Shown here piece after piece: positions 39,435-48,226 of a DNA stretch of 64,000 bases; position 1 is the first letter of the stretch, and each line of letters starts with the position of its first letter. The notes beneath the pieces are model-generated. The model saw nothing but the letters and a program-made list of their open reading frames with translations, had not been told where the DNA came from and ran no database searches. This stretch comes from Kaistella soli (GTDB taxonomy: Bacteria; Bacteroidota; Bacteroidia; Flavobacteriales; Weeksellaceae). Location: assembly GCF_019038595.1 (NCBI RefSeq), contig NZ_JAHOPF010000004.1, positions 1 through 64,000 on the forward strand. Reading direction: 5' to 3'. The position numbers were made by a program, and so were the translations under genes.

Positions 39435-41753
39435 CTACCCCCATCTCTTCCACCAAACCGGCTTATCATCATGCGTATAGGAATAATACCCATAGCCGTA
39501 TTTTTTGCCGTAGCGGGTATTTTCGGGTTTCACACTGTTCAGGACAAAGGCCATGTTTTTAATCTGGTTTTCACGGCGGAATCCCGCGGCAAAATCGATC
39601 ATGTCCTTTTCTGTAAAGTCGGATTTCACGACATAGAGCACCACATCGGCATTTTCCACCAAATGGAGGGTATCACTCACCAGCATCACCGGTGCAGAAT
39701 CAATGATAATATACTCATACCGGTTTTTCAGCCATTCCATCATTTCATCAAATTTCGCCATATCGAGAAGGTCGTTAGGGTTGGGGGCAATCTGTCCGCT
39801 GAAGAGCACGTCCATATTTTCGCTGATTCCCGACCGGATGATATAGGATTCAGGGGAGCGGTCTGAGGATACCAGATAGTCGGTAAGTCCTGTATTTTTA
39901 CCGCTGACAAAGCGGTGCAGCTGGGGGTTTCTGATGTCGGCCCCCACGATGATGACTTTGCTTTTTCCGGCCAGCGTGAGCCCAAGATTCACTGATACCG
40001 TAGTTTTTCCTTCCCCTTTCACCGAAGAAGTAACGAGCACCACCCCGCCGTGTGATACTTCTCTGGCTCTCAAAAGAAATTTAAGATTGGAACCCAAAAT
40101 CCTGAAGGATTCGGCGAACACTGAGAAATCATTGGGATGTACGACGGGATTCTCCCCGCTGATCACCGGCACCTCCGCAATGACGGAAATATCACCTGCT
40201 GCGGAAAGGATATGCTCCTTGGAGTGCACTTTGGTGTCCAGCAGCTGGATGCCGATCAGCATAAGGAGCGGAAGCAGGAAGCCTGCGGCAAGGGAGCCGT
40301 AGATGATCTGGCTGTATTTGGGTTCGACAATTCCTGTCGTAAAGGCAGGGTTGACGATTTTAGCTTTCGGTGCGGTTACCGCGAGGGTAATGGCATTTTC
40401 TTCCCGCTTCTGCAGGAGGTAAAGGTAGAGCTGCTCTTTGAGAGTCTGCTGCCGGTCGATGCTTCTGAATATTTTTTCCTGGGTGGGATATTTGCTGATA
40501 TTGCTCTTTGCCACATTGAGCTGAGCATTGGCCTGGGCGAGCTGCAGCTGAAGGGTTTCCCGGGATTCCAATAAATTTTTGCGGATTAGATTCTTGAGGG
40601 CAGCCAGTTTTTTGTTCATCTCCACAACGGCAGGATTTTCTCCCGTCGCCTGTTTCAGCACCCGGTTCCGGGTGAGGAGGAGTTCATTGTATTCTGAGAT
40701 GCCGGCTTCGGTACCTGAAGACAGCCCCATCCCTGAGGGCATGAGCTGATCCCCTGCACTGGCAGCAAGCACCGAATTCAGCAGTTCAAGCTGCATGGAC
40801 TGGGTGACAATGACCTTGGTATTTTCACTGGATTCCTGTACTGCCTGCCCTGCCTGAGTCTCCAGATTGGTAATCTGGTTGGCCCGCTTGAATCTTTCCT
40901 TTTCCCCTTCAATACCGGAAAGGTCTCCGGTGATGATGTCGAGCCTTCCGTTGATAAAATCCTGGGTACTCCTGGCTTCTTCGTTTTTATCGTTGATCCC
41001 GTCGATGATGTACTGTCTGGTCAGTTCATTCAGGATGTCCTGGGATCTTTTGGGCACAGGTCCCACGAGAGAGAGCTCCATCAGCAGCCCTTTGTTTTCG
41101 GGAAGGCTGACCCCAATGCTGCCTTCGAGCCTGCTCACCACCGTGGCGGGGTTCTGAAAAGTCACTTTTATCGGCGCTGCTGCCTTAAAACCGGGCTTTA
41201 CATTGATCTGTACCACTCCAAAGGAGAGCTTCACCGGTGCACCGAAACGGTGCACCGCGGGGGAACCCGAAAAGGTATAGGAATTGCTGCCCCTCGGAGT
41301 AATCACATAGGTGGCGCCATAAAACTGGTCGGGATCAGCAATACTGATGATGCTTCCGGTAAAGGGAGCATCTCTGTAAAGTGCCACTTCCTTGATGGCG
41401 CCTATGCTGTAGAAACTGACGTCCAGATTCAGGTTCCGCACGACTGCCCCGAGGATGGGTTTGGAAACGATAACGGTAGTTTCTCCCTGCAGCTCGTTGT
41501 CCCCGCTTACCCCCATTCCTAGGTTTTTCAGATCGCTAAGGGCTGAGCTTTTTGATTTGGACTCCTGAATTTTCAGGGAAGTTTTGGTGTAATACTGGGG
41601 TTCTGCATAGCGGAGATAAATCTTCGCGGCGGTATAGAAGACCGCCATGCTGAGCAGGAACCAGGGCCATTTTCTGAGGTATCTGCCGATTTCCTTCTTG
41701 ATATTGAGGGGTTTGGTATTTTGTAGCGGTACCGAATTTTCCAGAAGTTCCAT
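39435..41753 (-). CDS. wzc: Wzc1, polysaccharide co-polymerase with BY-kinase domain
   Basis: 772 residues from ATG 41753 (a TTG two codons upstream is possible). Span 1 near residue 30-50, periplasmic Wzz/GNVR region to about 490 with long coiled coils, a span at about 480-500, then a bacterial tyrosine kinase: Walker A SSVKGEGKTTVSVN (about 576-589), A' IIVGADIRNP, Walker B YIIIDSAPVMLVSD and a C-terminal Tyr cluster (YGKKYGYGYYSYTHD) for autophosphorylation. It controls chain length and export together with Wza. Paralogous to 56294-58636. Confidence 0.93.
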   Translation of the reverse strand: MELLENSVPLQNTKPLNIKKEIGRYLRKWPWFLLSMAVFYTAAKIYLRYAEPQYYTKTSLKIQESKSKSSALSDLKNLGMGVSGDNELQGETTVIVSKPILGAVVRNLNLDVSFYSIGAIKEVALYRDAPFTGSIISIADPDQFYGATYVITPRGSNSYTFSGSPAVHRFGAPVKLSFGVVQINVKPGFKAAAPIKVTFQNPATVVSRLEGSIGVSLPENKGLLMELSLVGPVPKRSQDILNELTRQYIIDGINDKNEEARSTQDFINGRLDIITGDLSGIEGEKERFKRANQITNLETQAGQAVQESSENTKVIVTQSMQLELLNSVLAASAGDQLMPSGMGLSSGTEAGISEYNELLLTRNRVLKQATGENPAVVEMNKKLAALKNLIRKNLLESRETLQLQLAQANAQLNVAKSNISKYPTQEKIFRSIDRQQTLKEQLYLYLLQKREENAITLAVTAPKAKIVNPAFTTGIVEPKYSQIIYGSLAAGFLLPLLMLIGIQLLDTKVHSKEHILSAAGDISVIAEVPVISGENPVVHPNDFSVFAESFRILGSNLKFLLRAREVSHGGVVLVTSSVKGEGKTTVSVNLGLTLAGKSKVIIVGADIRNPQLHRFVSGKNTGLTDYLVSSDRSPESYIIRSGISENMDVLFSGQIAPNPNDLLDMAKFDEMMEWLKNRYEYIIIDSAPVMLVSDTLHLVENADVVLYVVKSDFTEKDMIDFAAGFRRENQIKNMAFVLNSVKPENTRYGKKYGYGYYSYTHDDKPVWWKRWG

Positions 41754-41759
41754 CAGCAA

Positions 41760-42557
41760 TTATTTACGGGTTAAAGAAATGATCAGCGTCAGCAGGCCTA
41801 AAGCCACGCCTCCGTATTTGATCCATTTGTCCGTTGCGGCATCACTGTTCACCGACACCTGCTTATTGCGGTCGGGTTCTACATACAGGATGTCGTTCTG
41901 CTGCAGGAAATAATAAGGGGAATTCACAATGGAAGCTTCGGATAGATCAAGGGGAATCACCTCATCCTTGCCGGTAGTCTCCGAAGTCCGGATGAGTTTC
42001 ACATTGGTTCTGTTGGCATCATAAGTAAGGTCACCCGCCAGGGCGATGGCCTGAAAAATATTGAGTTTTTCCGTTGGACTGGTCTTCAGCCCCGGTCCCT
42101 GAACTTCCCCTAAAACGAAAATATTGAAATTAGTAAGGGTAATGGTGACCATGGGATCGCTAATATACCTTTTAAGGCGGGTTTCGAGATCTGCTTTCAG
42201 CTGCTGCTGGGTCATGCCTTTGCAGTAAACGGCGCCCAGCACCGGGAAAATAATCGTCCCGTCCGACCTCACCACATATTCGCTTCCCTGTGCAGCACCC
42301 GTACCTGCATTCCCGTCTCCGGAGTTGCCCGTCCCGGCCATCGTGCTGCGGTTGAAAGGCCTTACCGCGAGTTCTTCAAATGCGGACACCAGAATATTGA
42401 GTTTGTCCCCTTCCTGAATATGAAGACCGACAAACCGGGCCTGAGAAACCTCCTGAGCGAAATTGTCGTTGGTCATGTACACCACATTCTTCTTGGGGGT
42501 ACAGGAAAAGAAGAGTACTACTGTAAAGATAATCGGAATTGAGCTGTGTATTTTCAT
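41760..42557 (-). CDS. wza: Wza1, outer-membrane polysaccharide export lipoprotein
   Basis: 265 residues. Lipobox ending at Cys about 19 (VVLFFSC). Poly_export domain at about 50-150 (GDKLNILVSAFEELAVRPFN, YVVRSDGTIIFPVLG), SLBB domain at about 150-220 (FNIFVLGEVQGPG, IFQAIALAGDLTYDANR) and a C-terminal hydrophobic helix. It forms the export channel with Wzc1, whose start is 6 bases after this stop. A TACCTTTG element lies 17 bases before the start. Confidence 0.93.
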   Translation of the reverse strand: MKIHSSIPIIFTVVLFFSCTPKKNVVYMTNDNFAQEVSQARFVGLHIQEGDKLNILVSAFEELAVRPFNRSTMAGTGNSGDGNAGTGAAQGSEYVVRSDGTIIFPVLGAVYCKGMTQQQLKADLETRLKRYISDPMVTITLTNFNIFVLGEVQGPGLKTSPTEKLNIFQAIALAGDLTYDANRTNVKLIRTSETTGKDEVIPLDLSEASIVNSPYYFLQQNDILYVEPDRNKQVSVNSDAATDKWIKYGGVALGLLTLIISLTRK

Positions 42558-42574
42558 TGCCGCTGGTTAAAGCT

Positions 42575-42582
42575 CAAAGGTA
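42575..42582 (-). promoter_or_regulatory. Candidate -7 element before Wza1
   Basis: TACCTTTG on the minus strand matches TAnnTTTG; the Wza1 ATG follows 17 bases later. A T10 run precedes it; no clear -33 TTTG at the expected distance. Confidence 0.4.
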
Positions 42583-42624
42583 AAAAAAAAATCAAGGGGA
42601 GCTGCTGTTTATTGACGGACGGGT

Positions 42625-43266
42625 TTACCACCAGTTTTCCTGGATATAATAATTAAGACCCAAAGAAAGCGTCCTGTTATACGTATTATTGAGGTTGTTC
42701 TTCGGATACACCGTACTGAATCCCCGGTCGAATCTGAGGAAAGTTTCCAGGTGCTGGGAAACTTTGAGGCCTACGCCCATGGAGACCCCATAACCGAACT
42801 TCTTTACCTCATCGTCCAGATTATATTTGTAATAGACTGCATCATACGCCGGATCTACTTTTTTATCCTGCCTCACCATATATTCAATCCGCGGACCGGC
42901 AAAGAGAAACACATCCCTTTTCATATTTCCCTGATGAAAGAACCATTTCAGATACACCTGCATGGCCACATAATCATAATGGTATTTCTGGATGCCATAC
43001 AGATCCTCATCCGCCTTGGCATGCTCGCCGCCCATGCTGTATTCAATCTGGGGGGTAATGTAAAGCCAGGCTGAATCAAAAACATCATTCTCTACGAGGG
43101 ACCACTGGCCGAAAAACCCGAGCGCTCCGCCATATTTGCCTTTGGACACATCATGTACCCCTACGATCGATCCCTTATGAAAGTTCCCGGTCACTCCATA
43201 TTTGAAAGTCTGCCCGCTGACCGTGATCAGCAGGAAAACGCTGATGATTGCTATGATATTCTTCAT
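42625..43266 (-). CDS. Outer-membrane beta-barrel protein
   Basis: 213 residues from ATG 43266, chosen because it begins a normal signal peptide (MKNIIAIISVFLLITVSGQ); the longer frame to 43311 lacks one. The mature part is a run of amphipathic strands with Gly and aromatic girdles (FKYGVTGNFHKGSIVGV, KYGGALGFFGQWSL, VYLKWFFHQG, VFLFAGPRIEYMV, GYGVSMGVGLKV, TLSLGLNYYI) ending in Trp. This is the PorT/OmpW-like 8-10-stranded barrel type. Its place before Wza1 suggests a link to export, but such barrels are often unrelated. Confidence 0.8.
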   Translation of the reverse strand: MKNIIAIISVFLLITVSGQTFKYGVTGNFHKGSIVGVHDVSKGKYGGALGFFGQWSLVENDVFDSAWLYITPQIEYSMGGEHAKADEDLYGIQKYHYDYVAMQVYLKWFFHQGNMKRDVFLFAGPRIEYMVRQDKKVDPAYDAVYYKYNLDDEVKKFGYGVSMGVGLKVSQHLETFLRFDRGFSTVYPKNNLNNTYNRTLSLGLNYYIQENWW

Positions 43267-43311
43267 ATTTTGTGTTAATTTGGCTGTTATATGGCAAGAA
43301 TGTTTTGACAA

Positions 43312-43484
43312 AAATAATTAAAATAATGACAAACGCAATATTTTTTATCGGTAAGGACTTTTACCCTTCAGCCAAAATGGCATCAGAAGGGTCGGGAAGC
43401 GAGCAATACCCGTTAAGGATTTTGCAGCAAACGATCAGAATGCCGGGTCTTAGTAATGCTGCGCAAAACGGAGTCCGCGGCAGG
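43312..43484. other. Gap between WbuB-like transferase and barrel protein
   Basis: No gene supported on either strand. It separates locus A from locus B and is GC-rich compared with other gaps. A plus-strand frame exists but has no recognisable features. Confidence 0.5.
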
Positions 43485-44780
43485 TCAATACCCGGGGAGC
43501 AGGAACCAGTAGGTCCTCACGATGGAGGCGCCGAGGAAGACGGCGGTAAAATCGGTAAAACGGCTGAACCACCCGTTTTTTAAATTTCTTACCCTGTCCA
43601 TAATTTTAGCGTACGAATGATCAACGTGATATTCTTTTTCAAGAAGTACCCGGCATCTTGCAGGATAGACGGTAAGATCCTCACTGATCAGTTGATCTAA
43701 TGCCACCATCATTGCTGAGAGATCACCTGCGTGAACTTTGTACCCGCATTCATAGTGCTGCACAATATCGCCAATATCCGTATGGGGATCGGTGGCTGTA
43801 ATCACCGGCTTGCCCATCTCCAGATAAGACAGCAGCCGGGAAGGAAAGTTCGGAATCAGAAAATTCTTATCCAGAAAAATCAGTCCGATATCGCATGAAG
43901 CGAGCAAAGCGTCATATTCTGCTTTGGGCAGCTTACCTAGTAATTTGGCATTCGGCGGCAGGTGATCGGCAAACCAGCCGGCGATGCGTTCGTATTCCGT
44001 TCCGTCCCCCACAATCAGAAAAAAGGCCTCGGGGTTTTGGACACTGGTGATGGTTTCCAGTAAAAAATCAAGCCCCTGGGGAATTCCCAGATTACCGCCG
44101 TATACGAGGATTTTCCTGTTCTGGGGCAGGCCGTATTTCTTTCTTATGCGCGTCTTCTCTCTGCTGCTGAGGATATGGTATACGGGTTCTACAGAATTGG
44201 GATTTACTTCCACTTTCGCGGCTTCAAGTTCAGGATTGTGAGTCAGGACAAAATTGACATTGGCCGGCGACATGCATCCGATGGCATCGGAGATTTCGTA
44301 GAGTTTTTTTTCCTTAAGGCGGAAGCGCGTATGAATAAGTCTGTCCTTTCTGATCATTCCCATATCTACGGCATTCTGGGGGAATATGTCTTTAAGCAGC
44401 AGATAGGAATAGGCACCGTCGCGCTTTTTAATGTACTCTACCACCTTTACCAAAGTGATGGGCGGGGTGGAATACAGCACGATGTCAAAGGTTAAATCGG
44501 GAAGATGATTTTTAATAGCCGACAGGTATTGGTATTCAATGGCGATGGTTCCGATTCCCTTTTCAATGATATTGGTTTTCTGAATATTCAGTGTTTTGAC
44601 CTGAAGGATGGAAACCCCGTCCCTGACACAAAGATTCGTATCTATTTCGCGTCTCCGCTGTACAGGGGTAACGATGGTGACTTCATGGCCTTCATCGCGG
44701 AATTTGCGGAGCAGATCCTGATAGATCCCTCTCTGCTCCACGCTCTCGATCTCTACTAAGGTCAGAAATATAATATTCAT
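43485..44780 (-). CDS. GT4 glycosyltransferase, WbuB-like (L-FucNAc transferase)
   Basis: 431 residues. VEQRGIYQDLLRKFRDEGHEV at the start, PPITLVKVVEYIKKRDGAY and DIFPQNAVDMGMI in the N-domain; VYGGNLGIPQGLDFLLE and NFPSRLLSYLEMGKPVITA in the C-domain. WbuB enzymes transfer L-FucNAc, and the three upstream genes make UDP-L-FucNAc, so the assignment is consistent. The C-terminus is longer than usual and ends in a hydrophobic stretch (RFTDFTAVFLGASIVRTYWF). Confidence 0.85.
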   Translation of the reverse strand: MNIIFLTLVEIESVEQRGIYQDLLRKFRDEGHEVTIVTPVQRRREIDTNLCVRDGVSILQVKTLNIQKTNIIEKGIGTIAIEYQYLSAIKNHLPDLTFDIVLYSTPPITLVKVVEYIKKRDGAYSYLLLKDIFPQNAVDMGMIRKDRLIHTRFRLKEKKLYEISDAIGCMSPANVNFVLTHNPELEAAKVEVNPNSVEPVYHILSSREKTRIRKKYGLPQNRKILVYGGNLGIPQGLDFLLETITSVQNPEAFFLIVGDGTEYERIAGWFADHLPPNAKLLGKLPKAEYDALLASCDIGLIFLDKNFLIPNFPSRLLSYLEMGKPVITATDPHTDIGDIVQHYECGYKVHAGDLSAMMVALDQLISEDLTVYPARCRVLLEKEYHVDHSYAKIMDRVRNLKNGWFSRFTDFTAVFLGASIVRTYWFLLPGY

Positions 44781-44785
44781 GGGAT

Positions 44786-45925
44786 TTAATTTTCCTCAGA
44801 CCACACCGTTCTTCTAACGTAATCAGTATATGAAATAATAATGCGCACCATTTTTTCGGAAACATTCGGCATCGAATAATCCGACACCCGGCGGAAGTTT
44901 CTTTCTTCGCCTACCTGTTGCTCCATGACCTGTCCCAGCCCCTGCAAAATCCGTTCCGCGGAAAGCCCGGTCATCATGACGCTCGCCTCTTCCATGGCTT
45001 CGGGTCTTTCATGGGCCTGGCGGATATTCAGGGCCCTGAAATTCAGGATGGAGGATTCTTCAGAGATGGTGCCGCTGTCGGAAAGTACCGCATAAGAATG
45101 CATCTGCAGGGCATTATAGTCATGAAACCCCAGCGGTTTGAGCAGCTGTACCTTCCCGTGCATCACTTTCTTTTTTCTGTCGATCATGTTCTGGGTCCGC
45201 GGGTGGGTAGAGACAATCACAGGATACTGATACTGTTCGGCAATGGCATTCAGGGAATCCATGAGGGCATCGAAATTCTTCTCCGAGCTGATGTTTTCCT
45301 CCCGGTGTGCGGAGACGACAAAAAACTTTCCTTTTTCCAGATTCAGCCTGGTGAGGATATCCGATTTTCTGATATCCGGCAGATAGTGGGTCAACACTTC
45401 ATACATCGGCGAACCGGTTTTGATGATCCTGTCGGCCGGGAGGCCTTCGCGCAAAAGATATTCCCTTGCAATATCGGAGTAGGTAAGGTTAATGTCTGCG
45501 GTGTGGTCCACGATCTTGCGGTTGGTTTCCTCCGGTACCCGCTGATCAAAGCAGCGGTTTCCGGCTTCCATATGAAAGATGGGAATATGCCTTTTTTTTG
45601 CAGGAATGGCGCACAGGCAGGAATTGGTATCCCCAAGCACCAGAAAGGCATTGGGCCGCAGGTCTTCCAGAAGGGGATCAATTTTGATCAGGATATTTCC
45701 AATGGTTTCTGTGGCGGTCTTGCCGGCAGCTTCAAGGAAATGGTCGGGCTTTCGGAGCCCGAGATCTTCAAAAAAAATCTGGTTAAGTTCATAATCGTAG
45801 TTCTGGCCGGTATGAACAATGACATGTTCCACAGCTTCCGATCGGTCCAGTGCTGCGAGCACCCTGGACAATCGGATAATTTCGGGGCGGGTTCCTACCA
45901 CCGTCATCACTTTCAGTTTCTTCAT
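44786..45925 (-). CDS. fnlC: UDP-L-FucNAc-forming 2-epimerase (FnlC/WbjD/CapG)
   Basis: 379 residues of the WecB-like epimerase fold: VVGTRPEIIRLSRVLAAL at the start, VHTGQNYDYELNQIFFED, HMEAGNRCFDQRVPEETNR (about 118-136) and SDSGTISEESSILNFRAL (about 290-307). The sequence HTGQNYDYELN and the RCFDQRVPEE version of the loop mark the FnlC/CapG group rather than UDP-GlcNAc 2-epimerase WecB. It converts UDP-2-acetamido-2,6-dideoxy-L-talose to UDP-L-FucNAc. A long plus-strand frame (44918-46192) is its antisense shadow. A TATTTTTG element lies just upstream. Confidence 0.9.
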   Translation of the reverse strand: MKKLKVMTVVGTRPEIIRLSRVLAALDRSEAVEHVIVHTGQNYDYELNQIFFEDLGLRKPDHFLEAAGKTATETIGNILIKIDPLLEDLRPNAFLVLGDTNSCLCAIPAKKRHIPIFHMEAGNRCFDQRVPEETNRKIVDHTADINLTYSDIAREYLLREGLPADRIIKTGSPMYEVLTHYLPDIRKSDILTRLNLEKGKFFVVSAHREENISSEKNFDALMDSLNAIAEQYQYPVIVSTHPRTQNMIDRKKKVMHGKVQLLKPLGFHDYNALQMHSYAVLSDSGTISEESSILNFRALNIRQAHERPEAMEEASVMMTGLSAERILQGLGQVMEQQVGEERNFRRVSDYSMPNVSEKMVRIIISYTDYVRRTVWSEEN

Positions 45926-45939
45926 ATTGGAAATATTTA

Positions 45940-45947
45940 CAAAAATA
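45940..45947 (-). promoter_or_regulatory. Candidate -7 element before fnlC
   Basis: TATTTTTG on the minus strand matches TAnnTTTG and ends 14 bases before the fnlC start. It could give an internal transcript. The -33 box is not clear. Confidence 0.3.
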
Positions 45948-45994
45948 AGCTATTTGGGGAATATATTTTACGGTTTTCCTTTTTACGGCATCCC

Positions 45995-47116
45995 TTAAAC
46001 CTCCAGAAAATAGGTATCTGCGTCTTCCGGGTCATAGGGTTCATTGATCCAGAAAAGAGTGTAGAGTTCCTCTTCACCTATATTTTTGATGTTGTGGGTA
46101 TACCACACCGGCATGTCCACATAAGCGGGTTCAGCTCCATCAAGATAAAAATCAAGAACTTCCTCCGAATCAATTTTCCTCAACTGAATTAAAGCTTTTC
46201 CTTTGATCACGGCAAACCGTTCTATTTTTCTGGTATGAAAATGATTTCCTCTGGTAATTCCGGCCACCGTTGTTGAGAATGAACATTGTCCTCCGATCCC
46301 AAGCCGGATGATTTCTACAAACACGCCCCGCGGATCAGAATGGCGCGTAAGTTTTACCGGAAAATGGGCAGAGGCATCAATATAGGACCTGAAGGTATTG
46401 AAGAGCTGATAATCGAACGGTGTTTTCAATTCAGGAATTTCACCACCATAGAAATAGAGTTCCTTGAAGGACTGAAGTTTTTCCAGAACCTCCGAAACTT
46501 TAACCGAGGCCGTAAAAGGAACGGTATACTCCGCTTTGGTTTCGCCGGATTTTATCTGATACAGCATTTCCTGTACCAGTTCGCCAACATAAATTAACTT
46601 TACTTCGCCGTCCATATCAATGACAGGAGTTTCGTTATGGGTAAGTTTGTGGCAGAAGGTGGCAATAAAAGAATTGTAATTCGGTTGACCGAAAGGCCCG
46701 AAAACATTCGGAATAATTAATCCTGAAAACCTACCCCCACTGTTTTCCGCCCACTTCGCCAGTAGCTGCCGTCCCTCTTTCTTGGATTTTCCGTAAAGAT
46801 TGTCTCTTTCTTCCTGGGAGGAAGAGGAAAATACAACGTGCGCCCTGGAACCGGTTCTTTCCAGGGAGTCAACGAGCTGCTTCACCAACCCTGTATTCTG
46901 GCGGTAAATTACTTCCGGATCCGGATGGCGGTTCATGGCGGCGAGATGCACGATGACGTCGCACTGTCCGACAAAAGCGTCCATCATTGCCGGATTTTCA
47001 AAATAATCTTTATGGAAATCCACTCTTTCGAATTCTTCGGGACTTAACCCTAAAGTATTGTATAAGTGGGAACCCACAAATCCCTGCTGCCCCGTAATTC
47101 CTATTTTTCTGGTCAT
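45995..47116 (-). CDS. fnlB: UDP-2-acetamido-2,6-dideoxy-hexulose reductase (FnlB/WbjC/CapF)
   Basis: 373 residues with two domains. N-terminal SDR fold: IGITGQQGFVGSHLYNTLG, VHLAAMNRHPD, FSSSSQEERDNLYGKSKKEG with the Ser and YxxxK catalytic residues, IPNVFGPFGQPNYNSF. C-terminal cupin (about 245-373): GQCSFSTTVAGITRGNHFHT and the metal-binding His, VDMPVWYTHNI. This fusion is characteristic of CapF. The cupin is reported to act in the 3-epimerisation and the SDR in the reduction. Middle step of UDP-L-FucNAc synthesis. Confidence 0.93.
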   Translation of the reverse strand: MTRKIGITGQQGFVGSHLYNTLGLSPEEFERVDFHKDYFENPAMMDAFVGQCDVIVHLAAMNRHPDPEVIYRQNTGLVKQLVDSLERTGSRAHVVFSSSSQEERDNLYGKSKKEGRQLLAKWAENSGGRFSGLIIPNVFGPFGQPNYNSFIATFCHKLTHNETPVIDMDGEVKLIYVGELVQEMLYQIKSGETKAEYTVPFTASVKVSEVLEKLQSFKELYFYGGEIPELKTPFDYQLFNTFRSYIDASAHFPVKLTRHSDPRGVFVEIIRLGIGGQCSFSTTVAGITRGNHFHTRKIERFAVIKGKALIQLRKIDSEEVLDFYLDGAEPAYVDMPVWYTHNIKNIGEEELYTLFWINEPYDPEDADTYFLEV

Positions 47117-47191
47117 CTGTTTTATGTTTAATTAAAATAATCAGGCCTGTTCAGCCCTCATTTGATCTCCTGCCGGTCCGGCCGTCCCGAT

Positions 47192-48226
47192 CTAATAGGA
47201 ATAGTGTTTCACCTCTTCTCCAAAAATCTCTTTGCGGATCAGCGGAAGGCCTGAAATTAATCTTTTCAGTCCTTCTACACCCTGCTGCTCTGCATTATGG
47301 GAATGGTAGTCTTCAATCGCAGAAATATCACTTTCTCCTTCGGAAAAATATTTGGCATAATTCAGGTCCCGGTTGTCCGCAGGGATTCTGTAAAAATCAC
47401 CCATATCCTCTGCATGCAGCATTTCTTCCCGGGTACACAGGGTTTCGTACAGCTTTTCCCCGTGACGGGTTCCAATGACCTTTACCGGAACTTCTTTGCC
47501 GGTAAGTTCAATAAGCGCCTTCGCAAGATCCCCGATAGAACCTGCCGGCGCCTTGTTCACAAATAAATCACCCTGGTTGGCATTTTCAAAAGCGAAGAGT
47601 ACCAGATCGACGGCATCATCGAGAGACATAAAAAATCTGGACATATTCGGGTCGGTCACCGTGATTTCCTCCCCTCTCTGTATCTGGTTTAAAAACAGAG
47701 GGATGACAGAGCCCCTGGAGGCCATGACGTTTCCGTACCGGGTAAGACACACGACGGTATCTGTAAGGTTCCGGGATTCCGCCACCGCTACTTTTTCCAT
47801 CATCGCTTTGGAGATTCCCATCGCGTTGATCGGGTAAGCCGCTTTGTCCGTACTCAGACAGATCACCTTCTTTACTTTATTATAAGCTGCCGCACGGATG
47901 ACGTTATGGGTTCCCTCAACATTCGTCTTGACGGCCTGCATCGGAAAGAATTCGCAGGAGGGTACCTGCTTGAGGGCCGCCGCATGAAAGATATAATCAA
48001 CCCCACGGGTGGCCACCTCCACACTGCTGTAATCGCGGACATCGCCAATATAATATTTTATTTTAGAGCTTTTATACAGCGTGCGCATATCATCCTGCTT
48101 TTTCTCATCGCGTGAAAATATACGGATTTCCTTAAAGTGATCGGTATGCAGAAAACGGTTCAGCACTGCCGTTCCGAATGAACCGGTACCGCCGGTGATG
48201 AGGAGGGTTTTGTTATTGATTTTCAT
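47192..48226 (-). CDS. fnlA: UDP-GlcNAc 4,6-dehydratase/5-epimerase (FnlA/WbjB/CapE)
   Basis: 344 residues. ITGGTGSFGTAVLNRFL (10-26) is the NAD(P) loop. IFSRDEKKQDDMR, DVRDYSS and HAAALKQVPSCEFFPMQA follow, with SM-K catalytic residues (LSTDKAAYPINAMGISKAMME) in which Met replaces the usual Tyr of SDR enzymes, as in the CapE group. First step toward UDP-L-FucNAc from UDP-GlcNAc. The 14-base overlap with the GT4 at 48213 and the order A-B-C with 75 and 69 base gaps show one operon. Confidence 0.93.
   Translation of the reverse strand: MKINNKTLLITGGTGSFGTAVLNRFLHTDHFKEIRIFSRDEKKQDDMRTLYKSSKIKYYIGDVRDYSSVEVATRGVDYIFHAAALKQVPSCEFFPMQAVKTNVEGTHNVIRAAAYNKVKKVICLSTDKAAYPINAMGISKAMMEKVAVAESRNLTDTVVCLTRYGNVMASRGSVIPLFLNQIQRGEEITVTDPNMSRFFMSLDDAVDLVLFAFENANQGDLFVNKAPAGSIGDLAKALIELTGKEVPVKVIGTRHGEKLYETLCTREEMLHAEDMGDFYRIPADNRDLNYAKYFSEGESDISAIEDYHSHNAEQQGVEGLKRLISGLPLIRKEIFGEEVKHYSY

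Noticed and set aside
44918-46192. Plus-strand 424-residue ORF
   Set aside because: Antisense shadow of fnlC, whose WecB-type motifs and operon position are clear on the minus strand.
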